From an uncultured Clostridia bacterium (GTDB lineage Bacteria; Bacillota; Clostridia; Christensenellales; Aristaeellaceae), in the NCBI GenBank assembly GCA_937886445.1, contig CALGBY010000049.1:1-14457 (forward strand): DNA of 14,457 nucleotides, given 5' to 3'. Both the position numbers and the translations under genes were made by a program. Below, in pieces: positions 7,894 through 14,381 of the stretch (the first letter of the stretch is position 1; each line of letters starts with the position of its first letter). Below the pieces are notes generated by a model. That model saw nothing but the letters and a program-made list of their open reading frames with translations. It was not told the origin of the DNA and searched no databases.

Positions 7894-7940
7894 AACTGCC
7901 GTATCCGAAACGAAAACATGATGCACAAGGAGGAGAAGGT

Positions 7941-9098
7941 ATGTCTTTTCTCTCTGACGTGGAACGCTTCGAAGCCTTTCTTGCCGATATGCGTCCGGAC
8001 AGACGCGCCGCCGTTCATCAGGCGGCCATGCTCGCGCTCAGCGAGCCTGTTCCCCATATCACCGATGCAGTCTGCCCCAGAAGCGAAGGCGGTATCCACG
8101 ATTTTTATTCCGAAGGGGATTACTGGTGGCCGGATCCCGAAAAGCCGGACGGCCTGCCCTATATCCGCCGGGACGGGGAAACGAACCCGGAAAACTTCAC
8201 CGCCCACCGGCTGATCCTTCGCCGTGTACGCAACAGCATTGCCGCGCTGGCCATGGAAGCGGCGCTTCTTTCCCGTGAAAAGAGCGCTCCCGAAAATATC
8301 ATGTGCCTGTATGACCGGGCACAGACCATCCTGAAAGAGTTTTTCCTCAGCGAAGAGACCCGCATGAACCCGAGCCTCACCTACGCGCAGGCCATTCACG
8401 GCGTCTGCCGCGGAAGAGGCATCGGGATCATAGACACCATCCATCTTGCCGATATCCCCTATGCCGTGCGTTATCTGCATGACAGCGGCGGGCTGGATGA
8501 AGCGGTCTGGCAGGGGGTAAAGAGCTGGTTTGCCGAATACCTCGGCTGGATGCTCACATCGGAAAACGGCATTCAGGAAATGAACACGGAAAACAACCAC
8601 GCCGTATGCTTTTTCATGCAGGCCGCGGTGTTCGCCCGCTTTACGGAAAACCCCGTGATCCTGTCCTGCTGCCGGGATCAGTTCAAACGCCGGCTGCTTT
8701 GCCAGATGGACCGGGACGGCTCCTTCCCGCGGGAGCTCAGCCGTACAAAGCCTTATAATTACTCCGCCTTCACGCTGGACAACCTGTGTGTACTCGCTCA
8801 GGCGGCATCCACTGAAGACGATGACCTGTGGCACTATACAGACCCGGAGGGGCGCAGCCTTTCAAAGGGCATCGATTTTCTGCTTCCGTACCTTCAGGAT
8901 AAAAATGCCTGGCCCTACCCGAAGGATATTTCTCACTTTTCCGCTTTCCCGGTGGGCTACTCCTTCCTGTTTTTCGCGGGAGCGTACCTCGGCCGCGGAG
9001 ATTGTCTTTCCCTCTACCACAGCCTGCCGCCCTGCAGCGATGACGAGGAAGCCCTGCGCAACCTTTCCGTCCGCCAGCCGCTGCTTTGGCTGAGATAA
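7941..9098 (+). CDS. Cytoplasmic alginate-lyase-superfamily polysaccharide lyase (PL38-like)
   Basis: It probably cleaves uronic-acid-containing poly- or oligosaccharide by beta-elimination. The 385-residue protein is helix-rich throughout, fitting an (alpha/alpha) toroid. Seen motifs: DYWWPDP (60-66) with PYIRRDGETNPE (73-84), typical of the alginate_lyase Pfam family; NNH (218-220), matching the Asn-His pair that neutralises and abstracts at C5 in PL5-type lyases; and DGSFPRELSR...YNYSAF (259-277), where an Arg and a Tyr act in catalysis in relatives. Length fits PL38/PL5 catalytic domains. There is no signal peptide, so it should act on imported oligosaccharides rather than outside the cell. 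The start is set by AAGGAGG (7927-7933), seven bases before the ATG. It is divergent from the sensor-regulator and transcribed alone. Family assignment is from remembered motifs; alginate, glucuronan or another uronan cannot be told apart here. Confidence 0.82.
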   Translation: MSFLSDVERFEAFLADMRPDRRAAVHQAAMLALSEPVPHITDAVCPRSEGGIHDFYSEGDYWWPDPEKPDGLPYIRRDGETNPENFTAHRLILRRVRNSIAALAMEAALLSREKSAPENIMCLYDRAQTILKEFFLSEETRMNPSLTYAQAIHGVCRGRGIGIIDTIHLADIPYAVRYLHDSGGLDEAVWQGVKSWFAEYLGWMLTSENGIQEMNTENNHAVCFFMQAAVFARFTENPVILSCCRDQFKRRLLCQMDRDGSFPRELSRTKPYNYSAFTLDNLCVLAQAASTEDDDLWHYTDPEGRSLSKGIDFLLPYLQDKNAWPYPKDISHFSAFPVGYSFLFFAGAYLGRGDCLSLYHSLPPCSDDEEALRNLSVRQPLLWLR

Positions 9099-9244
9099 GA
9101 AGACCGCGGGCAGGGCAACGTCCCAAGCTCCCCGGCCGGATAAGCAGACCCTTTTTTCAAAGAACATCCGCACCGGACGAGGCTGCTACCGTTTTTTCCG
9201 CAGCAGCCCCGGCGCATATACAGCCCCGCCGGGCAGGCGGGGGA

Positions 9245-9279
9245 CAAAAAGACCGCGTCCCGTATCCGGAACGCGGTCT
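9245..9279 (-). terminator. Intrinsic terminator after rpmA
   Basis: AGACCGCGT (9250-9258) pairs with ACGCGGTCT (9271-9279), a 9-bp stem closing a 12-base loop with possible inner pairs. On the minus strand it is followed by TTTTT, and it lies 35 bases past the rpmA stop. The rest of 9099-9313 holds no gene; a T6 run at about 9151-9156 lacks a convincing stem, so no clear terminator for the lyase was found. Confidence 0.85.
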
Positions 9280-9313
9280 CTTCATTGCGGAAGTTCATTC
9301 CGCCGTCTTGCTA

Positions 9314-9601
9314 TTACTGTTCGGTCTTGGGATATACGCTGACCTGCTTGTCAAACTTACCCTTGCGCTCGAACTTCATGATGCCGTCGGCCTTGGCGAA
9401 CAGGGTGTCATCCTTGCCCATGCCTACATTGAGACCCGGATAGATCCTGGTGCCGCGCTGGCGAACCAGAATATTGCCGGCGAGTACGAACTGGCCGTCG
9501 GCGCGCTTGGGCCCGAGGCGCTTGCTTTCGCTGTCGCGGCCGTTACGGGTGGAGCCCATACCTTTTTTATGGGCGAACAGCTGCAGATTAAGCTTCAACA
9601 T
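9314..9601 (-). CDS. rpmA: Ribosomal protein bL27 with Prp-cleavable N-terminal extension
   Basis: This is a component of the large ribosomal subunit near the peptidyl-transferase centre, 95 residues. Conserved stretches AHKKGMGSTRNGRDSESKRLG and VRQRGTRIYPG are unmistakable. The first nine residues, MLKLNLQLF, are the Firmicutes extension that the protease Prp removes after the Phe, exposing AHKKG. The start at 9601 has CGGAGGAAG upstream. It is the third gene of rplU-prp-rpmA, 15 bases after prp, and ends at a clear terminator. Confidence 0.98.
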   Translation of the reverse strand: MLKLNLQLFAHKKGMGSTRNGRDSESKRLGPKRADGQFVLAGNILVRQRGTRIYPGLNVGMGKDDTLFAKADGIMKFERKGKFDKQVSVYPKTEQ

Positions 9602-9616
9602 GATTTTCTTCCTCCG

Positions 9617-9940
9617 TTATTCATTTTCATCAGAGCAGATGAGGTGTACATTGGCGGGATAAGCCCCGCTCACATCTTTCAGGCCCTGCACCATGCTTTT
9701 CATGATCACCTGAGCGTCATGAGAAGAGGTGTCGGGCAGAATTACCTCCAGCAGCCCGTCACTTACCTTTACACGCGGTGTCACCTTCGCCACTGTTTCC
9801 AGCGCGTTGACACAGCAGGTGGTAAGCGCGGAGACCGCGGCGCACACGATATCGCTACCTTCATCGGCCCAATCCGCGTGCCCTTTGCAGGTAAAGCCTG
9901 TCAGTCTCCCGTCCTTGCTGCTGACACGGACGGTGGTCAT
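9617..9940 (-). CDS. prp: Ribosomal-processing cysteine protease Prp (YsxB family)
   Basis: This protein cuts the N-terminal extension from L27, a step required for ribosome assembly in Firmicutes. The 107-residue product is the family's normal size and shows the catalytic pair: His21 in KGHADWADEG and Cys33 in DIVCAAVSAL. It lies between rplU and rpmA, starting two bases after the rplU stop, so translation is probably coupled; AAGG-type ribosome sequence lies within the end of rplU. The substrate signature LNLQLF is present in the neighbouring L27, so enzyme and target are encoded side by side. Confidence 0.96.
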   Translation of the reverse strand: MTTVRVSSKDGRLTGFTCKGHADWADEGSDIVCAAVSALTTCCVNALETVAKVTPRVKVSDGLLEVILPDTSSHDAQVIMKSMVQGLKDVSGAYPANVHLICSDENE

Positions 9941-9942
9941 CC

Positions 9943-10248
9943 TTACGCCTTGATACCGGTGATCTCCACCTGGGTAAACGGCTGACGGTGGCCGGCCTTG
10001 CGGCGGTAGTTCTTCTTGCTCTTGTACTTGAAGATGATGATCTTCTCGCCCTTGCCGTGACGGACGACTTTACCGGTCACTTCGGCGCCCTCGATGTAGG
10101 GCTTGCCAACCTGGATCTCATCGCCGGAAAGCATGAGCACGGGGAAGGAAACAACTTCGCCCTCCTGATTGTCGAGCTTCTCGATGTAGATGGTGTCTCC
10201 CTCGGAAACACGGTACTGTTTGCCGCCGGTAGCGATGATAGCATACAT
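9943..10248 (-). CDS. rplU: Ribosomal protein bL21
   Basis: This is a large-subunit 23S-rRNA-binding protein, 101 residues. It begins with MYAIIATGGKQYRV and contains IIIFKYKSKKNYRRKAGHRQ, the family signature region, then ends QVEITGIKA. The ATG at 10248 is preceded by AAGGAGGTG. The frame stays open to 10374 but those 42 extra codons belong to the leader region and have no ribosome site. It is the first gene of the rplU-prp-rpmA operon, behind a structured leader and a strong promoter. Confidence 0.98.
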   Translation of the reverse strand: MYAIIATGGKQYRVSEGDTIYIEKLDNQEGEVVSFPVLMLSGDEIQVGKPYIEGAEVTGKVVRHGKGEKIIIFKYKSKKNYRRKAGHRQPFTQVEITGIKA

Positions 10249-10358
10249 GGGCAGCACCTCCTTAAATAATTTTCTCGCCGGGATTCCCAGGAAGGAAGGA
10301 TGGCATCTTTCAGCCACGGGGCCGCGTAACGCGTTTGGAGCCTCACCCGAGCGGTTGC
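10249..10358 (-). promoter_or_regulatory. Structured 5' leader of rplU, candidate cis-regulatory RNA
   Basis: Between the predicted transcription start and the ribosome site lie about 90 bases with several nested pairings. CGG (10347-10349) pairs with CCG (10317-10319), GGC (10340-10342) with GCC (10320-10322), and CGCG-TTA-CGCG (10323-10333) caps the hairpin. A second hairpin is TGGC/GCCA (10301-10316), and a third (10278-10291) precedes the ribosome site. It contains GGTGAGGCTCC (10337-10347) and AAAGATGCCA (10301-10310). L21 leaders that bind their own protein are known in Firmicutes (Rfam L21_leader), which is the obvious alternative. Identity is not established from sequence alone. Confidence 0.5.
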
Positions 10359-10364
10359 CGTAAT

Positions 10365-10393
10365 ATGATAGCACAGTCCGTACGCGTTTTCAA
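10365..10393 (-). promoter_or_regulatory. Sigma-A promoter of the rplU-prp-rpmA operon
   Basis: On the minus strand TTGAAA (10388-10393) and TATCAT (10365-10370) are 17 bases apart, with a TG one base before the -10 (TGTGCTATCAT), an extended -10. Predicted transcription start is near 10358. Confidence 0.8.
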
Positions 10394-10517
10394 CTGTTTT
10401 TTTCGCATCCGGAACGTTTTTTGCCCAGAAAAACGCGAAAAAATGCCAAACAGGCGCGTCAAAAGGTCCGTAAAGAACAAAATAAGACCCGGTCACGCCG
10501 TGCCGCGCACCGGGCAT

Positions 10518-10528
10518 TGTGCTATACT
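10518..10528 (+). promoter_or_regulatory. Extended -10 promoter of the folate cyclo-ligase gene
   Basis: TGTGCTATACT contains an extended -10 (TATACT at 10523-10528). No good -35 lies 16-18 bases upstream; a CCCGGT/ACCGGG inverted repeat (10488-10493 and 10509-10514) occupies that area. The start codon is about 30 bases downstream. The stretch 10394-10517 between the two divergent promoters holds nothing else I can identify. Confidence 0.55.
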
Positions 10529-10558
10529 GGATGAAAACAGTGAAAGGCGGAAAACGGG

Positions 10559-11131
10559 ATGGATGAAAAAAACGCGCTGAGGGCTCTCATCAGAAAAAAA
10601 GCGGCCGCACTGCCGCCGGAATACTACCGGGAATGCGGAAAAAGCATCTGCGAACGGATCCTTTCAGGCGCGTACTGGCAGCAGGCGGAAAGCGTGATGG
10701 CCTTCTGCCCTACAGACCGCGAGCCAGATCTTTCGCTGCTCCTGTCGCGCGCCCGGGCTGAAGGAAAGCCCCTTCTCCTTCCCTGCTGCCTTCAGGACGG
10801 GCGCATGGAAGCGCGTCAGGTGCGCAGCCCTTCGGACCTGGTGCCCGGCGCCTACGGCATCCCCTGCCCGCGGGAGGGCTGCGCCGTCTTTGAGCCCGCC
10901 CGGATTGGTCTTGTGCTGGTGCCCTGCCTTTCATGCACCCCGGAGGGCGTGCGGCTGGGGCACGGCGGAGGCTGGTATGACCGCTTTCTCGCGGATTACC
11001 GCGCGGCGTCACCGCAGGGGGGCATCCTGTGCCTCTGCCCCGAGCGGCTGCTCAGCGCGTACCTGCCGCGGGAGACACACGACATCCTCATGCCGGCGGT
11101 CATGACGGAAAAACGGCTGATCCTCCCCTGA
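10559..11131 (+). CDS. 5-formyltetrahydrofolate cyclo-ligase (MTHFS family)
   Basis: It converts 5-formyltetrahydrofolate to 5,10-methenyltetrahydrofolate with ATP, returning stored formyl-folate to one-carbon metabolism in the cytoplasm. The 190-residue length is standard. Seen motifs: basic N-terminal helix ALRALIRKKAAAL (6-18), GAYGIPCP (97-104), and the nucleotide/phosphate-binding signature GVRLGHGGGWYDRFL (130-144), a variant of the common RLGYGGGYYDR; HD at 174-175 precedes the C-terminal VMTEKR. The ATG at 10559 has AAGGCGG nine bases upstream. It stands alone, divergent from the ribosomal-protein operon and convergent with the dehydrogenase, with 17 bases between the two stops. It is cysteine-rich for the family, which fits an anaerobe but proves nothing. 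Confidence 0.93.
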   Translation: MDEKNALRALIRKKAAALPPEYYRECGKSICERILSGAYWQQAESVMAFCPTDREPDLSLLLSRARAEGKPLLLPCCLQDGRMEARQVRSPSDLVPGAYGIPCPREGCAVFEPARIGLVLVPCLSCTPEGVRLGHGGGWYDRFLADYRAASPQGGILCLCPERLLSAYLPRETHDILMPAVMTEKRLILP

Positions 11132-11150
11132 GCCTGTTCCGCCATTTTTT
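11106..11150 (+). terminator. Candidate terminator of the folate cyclo-ligase gene
   Basis: CGGAA (11106-11110) pairs with TTCCG (11137-11141), enclosing GGCT (11115-11118) paired with AGCC (11131-11134), followed by a run of six T (11145-11150). The stem overlaps the end of the coding region, and the T run overlaps the stop codon of the convergent dehydrogenase gene. The internal loop makes it moderate. Confidence 0.4.
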
Positions 11151-11838
11151 ACCACGGGCGCGGTGTTCCGTCATAATCAAAATACATGCCGTTTTCCGGG
11201 TCATGCCGGTGCGCGTCCACCGTGCGCGCCACACCGCGGGCCGATTCCTCCGGCGACAGCGGCGCCTCGGGGCCGCCCATCGCCGTGCGCACCCAGCCGG
11301 GATGGATGAGCAGCACGCGTATGCCGTCCCTTGCGAGATACCTTGCCAGGATCACAGACTGCATATTGAGCGCGCACTTGGACATACAGTAGTCGTAACG
11401 CTTGATATAATCGGCATGGGTGGTGATGCTCCCCGCCTCGGAGGAGATATTCACAAGCAGCTTTTCCTCCCCGCGGCGCAGAAGCTCCACACAGCTCTGC
11501 ACCACGCGCAGCGGGCCCAGCGCGTTGACGCTGTACATCGGCAGCGCGGCGTCTATATCAAAATCCTCAAGCCGGCGCTCACTTTTTTCATATAATACAC
11601 CGCTCGCGTTCAGTATGATATCAAGGCTCTCCGTGCTTTTACGCAGCCGCTCCGCCAGCGCCCGCACCGAGGCCGTATCCGATACATCGGTGCGGATGTA
11701 TTCCCATCCGCCCTCCGGCAGAGGCGGCGGGGTCTCCGCGATATCCGTCGCGTACACATAGTAATGCCTGTCAAGATATTCCCTTACCAGGCAGGAGCCC
11801 ACCCCGCCGGCCGCGCCGGTGATCAGTATGCGCTTCAT
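11149..11838 (-). CDS. Short-chain dehydrogenase/reductase (C-factor/sniffer-like)
   Basis: This is an NAD(P)-dependent oxidoreductase of the classical SDR fold, 229 residues, cytoplasmic. Seen: nucleotide-binding TGAAGGVG (7-14), Asp32 after the second strand, DV at 51-52, NASG (77-80, the NNAG position), catalytic Asn105 (SVNALGP), Ser133 (NISSEAGS), and Tyr150-x-x-x-Lys154 (YCMSK), so the catalytic tetrad is intact. HPGWVRTAMGG (179-189) is the pattern of the C-factor/sniffer carbonyl-reductase-like subgroup. Asp32 suggests NAD rather than NADP, though this rule is not firm. The ATG at 11838 follows GGGAGGCG; the frame is open to 12030 but that part spans the promoter. Its substrate is unknown. 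It is monocistronic and divergent from the beta-glucosidase, which does not by itself imply a shared pathway. Confidence 0.9.
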   Translation of the reverse strand: MKRILITGAAGGVGSCLVREYLDRHYYVYATDIAETPPPLPEGGWEYIRTDVSDTASVRALAERLRKSTESLDIILNASGVLYEKSERRLEDFDIDAALPMYSVNALGPLRVVQSCVELLRRGEEKLLVNISSEAGSITTHADYIKRYDYCMSKCALNMQSVILARYLARDGIRVLLIHPGWVRTAMGGPEAPLSPEESARGVARTVDAHRHDPENGMYFDYDGTPRPW

Positions 11839-11876
11839 GCTGTGCGCCTCCCGTGTCATTTTGTCTTCTGCCTGCC

Positions 11877-11904
11877 ATTGTACGCGCGCTTTTCCTTTTG
11901 TCAA
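11877..11904 (-). promoter_or_regulatory. Strong sigma-A promoter of the dehydrogenase gene
   Basis: On the minus strand a perfect TTGACA (11899-11904) and TACAAT (11877-11882) are 16 bases apart. The start codon is about 38 bases past the -10. This promoter also fixes the gene start, because the longer open frame would put it inside the coding region. Confidence 0.85.
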
Positions 11905-11948
11905 GACGGATTTTTCTTTCCGGCGCGCCTGTTCCGCCTCATTAAGGC

Positions 11949-11977
11949 TTGCATCCCATGTGCGCATTGTGTAAAAT
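11949..11977 (+). promoter_or_regulatory. Sigma-A promoter of the beta-glucosidase gene
   Basis: TTGCAT (11949-11954) and TAAAAT (11972-11977) are separated by 17 bases. Transcription would begin near 11984, giving a leader of about 60 bases. No clear operator was seen between it and the dehydrogenase promoter, which are 44 bases apart. Confidence 0.7.
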
Positions 11978-12044
11978 AGATATGTAATAAAGGCAATACC
12001 GCGGCGGCTGTTCCCGCGCGCGAACATCAAAAACGGAGGTCATC

Positions 12045-14261
12045 ATGGATATCGAAAAGCTTCTTTCCGAAATGACGCTTGAAGAAAAGGTCAACTTCTG
12101 CCAGGGCAAAAACCAGTGGGAAACCACCGGTGTGCCCCGCCTCGGCATTCCCCCGGTATGGGTATCGGACGGCCCCATCGGCATCCGCCGCGAGGTGACC
12201 GCCGTACCGCAGGGCCCGGATACCCCCACCTACCCCTCGGTGTGCTTCCCCGCGATGGCCGGCATCGCCGCCTCCTTTGACCCGGAGCTGGCTTACGAGA
12301 CCGGCGAGGAGCTGGGCATCGCCGCGAAGGAGCTGAAGGTGGATGTGGTGCTGGGCCCCGCCGCCAATATCAAGCGCAGCCCCCTGTGCGGACGCAATTT
12401 CGAATACATGTCGGAGGATCCGTTTCTGGCGGGAAAGATCGCGGCAGGCTATATCAAGGGCGTGCAGAGCAAAAATGTAGGCACCTCGCTCAAGCATTTT
12501 GCCGCGAACAGCCAGGAGACCCACCGTTTTACCGTAAATGAGCATATTTCCGAGCGCGCGCTGCGCGAGGTGTACCTGCCCCCGTTTGAGGAGGCCGTAA
12601 AGGAGGCAAAGCCCTGGACGCTGATGTGCTCCTACAACAAGATCAACGGCGCCTATTCCAGCCAGAACCCCTGGCTGCTGGACACCGTGCTGCGCAGGGA
12701 ATGGGGCTATGACGGCCTTGTGATGAGCGACTGGTTTGCCGTACATGACCATCCCGAAAGCGTAAAGGCCGGGCTGAGCCTTGAAATGCCGCGCAAGAGC
12801 GATTTTGAGGATGATTACCTGCTGGCGGCCGTAAAGGACGGACGGGTGAGCACCGAGGAGCTGGACCGCGAGGTGCGCCGTCTGCTGGAGCTGACCGATA
12901 AGTGCCTGAAGGGCCGGGGGGACGAAAAGGAAGAATTCGACGCCGGTGCTCAGCATCACCGTGCCCGCCGTATCGCGCGGGAGGCCATGGTGCTGCTCAA
13001 AAATGAGGACGGCCTGCTGCCTATCGAAGACAAAAAGGTCGCCTTCATCGGCGATTTTGCCCGGAAGCCCCGCTATCAGGGAGGCGGCAGCAGCCATATC
13101 AACGCCACTGAGATCCTGAGCGCGCTGGACGCCGTGCGCAGCGTGGCAAAGGTGGACTGGGCACAGGGCTTTGACGCGGACGCGGACACCATGAGCGATG
13201 AGCAGCTCGCCGAGGCAAAGGAAGCGGCAAAGGGAGCCGATATCGCCGTGCTGTTCCTGGGCCTGCCCGATGCCTACGAAAGCGAAGGCTATGACCGTAC
13301 GCATATGCGCCTGCCCGAATGCCAGATCCGCCTGCTGGATGAGATATACGATGTGCAGAAGAACATCTGCGTGGTGCTGCACAACGGCGCGCCCGTGGAA
13401 ATGCCGTGGATCGGCAAGGTAAAGGCCCTGCTGGAAGCCTATCTGGGCGGACAGGCCGCGGGCGGCGCGGTGGTGGACCTGCTTTTCGGCGCGGTAAGCC
13501 CCTGCGGAAAGCTGGCGGAGACCTTCCCGCTGAAGCTGGAGGACAACCCGTCCTACCTCAACTTCCCCGGCACGGGCGATGAGGTGACCTACGCGGAGGA
13601 TATCTATGTGGGCTACCGCTATTATGACAAAAAGAAGATGGATGTGCTGTTCCCCTTCGGATACGGCCTCACCTATACCACCTTCAGCTATTCCGGTTTG
13701 AAGCTTTCCTCCCCTTCCTATAAGAATGGAGACCGCCTTACCGTATCCGTAAAGGTGACCAACACCGGCAAATTTGCCGCGAAGGAAAAGGTGCAGTTCT
13801 ATGTGCGTCCCCTTGCCTCCGCCCTTTCCCGCCCCGTGCGCGAGCTGAAGGGCATTGCCGCGGCGGAGCTTCAGCCCGGCGAAACGAAGGAGGTTTCCTG
13901 CGTGCTTGATGACCGTTCCTTTGCCTGCTGGCTCCCCGAGGCCGGCGGCTGGTTCGTAGAAAGCGGCGACTACGCGATCGAAGCCGCGGCAAGCTCCCGC
14001 GATATCCGCCTGACGGAGACCGTGAAGGTGGAAAGCGAGCCGCGTCCCATCCTTGTAACGGAGGATACCTTCGTGAAGGATCTGCTGCCCTATCCCGGAA
14101 AGAAGCAGCTGCTCATCAGCCTGCTGGGCGAGGAAAAGGTAAAGCATCTGAACTGGTTCCCGGGCGAATTCGGCGTAAAGCATGTGCTGCAGTTGTTCAC
14201 AAACGGAGAGCTGGATGACGGCAGGGTAAAGGAGATCGTGGATCAGCTGAACAAGGCGTAA
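12045..14261 (+). CDS. Glycoside hydrolase family 3 beta-glucosidase, cytoplasmic
   Basis: It releases sugar (usually glucose) from the non-reducing end of beta-linked oligosaccharides with retention. The 738-residue protein has a GH3 N-terminal barrel (about 1-300), a GH3 C-terminal alpha/beta sandwich (about 312-545) and a fibronectin-III-like domain (about 560-660). Key residues seen: KHFAANSQE (150-158) with the substrate-binding Lys-His, nucleophile Asp229 in GLVMSDW (224-230), and general acid/base Glu414 in ESEGYDR (412-418). FPFGYGLTYTTF (536-547) is the typical link to the FnIII domain. An extra C-terminal stretch (about 665-738) follows, rich in charged residues. There is no signal peptide, so it acts on imported oligosaccharides. 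The ATG at 12045 has GGAGGT four bases upstream. It is transcribed alone and ends at a strong terminator. Exact specificity (glucoside, xyloside, other) cannot be read from the sequence. Confidence 0.95.
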   Translation: MDIEKLLSEMTLEEKVNFCQGKNQWETTGVPRLGIPPVWVSDGPIGIRREVTAVPQGPDTPTYPSVCFPAMAGIAASFDPELAYETGEELGIAAKELKVDVVLGPAANIKRSPLCGRNFEYMSEDPFLAGKIAAGYIKGVQSKNVGTSLKHFAANSQETHRFTVNEHISERALREVYLPPFEEAVKEAKPWTLMCSYNKINGAYSSQNPWLLDTVLRREWGYDGLVMSDWFAVHDHPESVKAGLSLEMPRKSDFEDDYLLAAVKDGRVSTEELDREVRRLLELTDKCLKGRGDEKEEFDAGAQHHRARRIAREAMVLLKNEDGLLPIEDKKVAFIGDFARKPRYQGGGSSHINATEILSALDAVRSVAKVDWAQGFDADADTMSDEQLAEAKEAAKGADIAVLFLGLPDAYESEGYDRTHMRLPECQIRLLDEIYDVQKNICVVLHNGAPVEMPWIGKVKALLEAYLGGQAAGGAVVDLLFGAVSPCGKLAETFPLKLEDNPSYLNFPGTGDEVTYAEDIYVGYRYYDKKKMDVLFPFGYGLTYTTFSYSGLKLSSPSYKNGDRLTVSVKVTNTGKFAAKEKVQFYVRPLASALSRPVRELKGIAAAELQPGETKEVSCVLDDRSFACWLPEAGGWFVESGDYAIEAAASSRDIRLTETVKVESEPRPILVTEDTFVKDLLPYPGKKQLLISLLGEEKVKHLNWFPGEFGVKHVLQLFTNGELDDGRVKEIVDQLNKA

Positions 14262-14338
14262 CACGCGCCCGTTCAGGAAACCGGCCGCCGCAGCGGCGCT
14301 TTCCCTGCGGCAGGCCCGCATAATATCCGTAAAAAATA

Positions 14339-14381
14339 CCGCGGACGGTAGAAAATGATCACCGCCCGCGGCTTTTGTTTT
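14339..14381 (+). terminator. Intrinsic terminator after the beta-glucosidase gene
   Basis: CCGCGG (14339-14344) and CGGT (14346-14349) pair with ACCG (14361-14364) and CCGCGG (14366-14371), with one A/C mismatch and an 11-base loop, followed by TTTTGTTTT. A run of A before the stem means it could also stop transcription on the minus strand. It lies about 78 bases past the stop codon. An additional GC hairpin (CGCCG/CGGCG, 14286-14298) lies between them and has no T run. Confidence 0.85.

Noticed and set aside
7904..7917. Catabolite-repression (cre)-like sequence CCGAAACGAAAACA near the lyase transcription start
   Set aside because: It lacks the TG that begins the cre consensus and is only half-matching, so CcpA control cannot be supported.
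7791..8834. A 347-codon minus-strand frame opposite the lyase gene
   Set aside because: It overlaps the lyase promoter and has no recognisable domain, while the plus strand carries the lyase motifs and an AAGGAGG site.
9181..9208. Inverted repeat GGCTGCT/AGCAGCC after the lyase gene as a terminator
   Set aside because: No T run follows it on the plus strand, and its loop contains the only T run; the fold does not fit an intrinsic terminator.
11839..12030. Upstream extension of the dehydrogenase by 64 codons
   Set aside because: It spans a near-perfect TTGACA/TACAAT promoter and lacks a ribosome site; the Rossmann strand starts at the chosen Met.
12027..14321. A 764-codon open frame on the minus strand opposite the beta-glucosidase gene
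   Set aside because: It has no recognisable domain, runs through the terminator-side region and promoter side, and is His/Gly/Leu-rich as expected for the complement of GC-biased codons. The plus strand has intact GH3 catalytic motifs.
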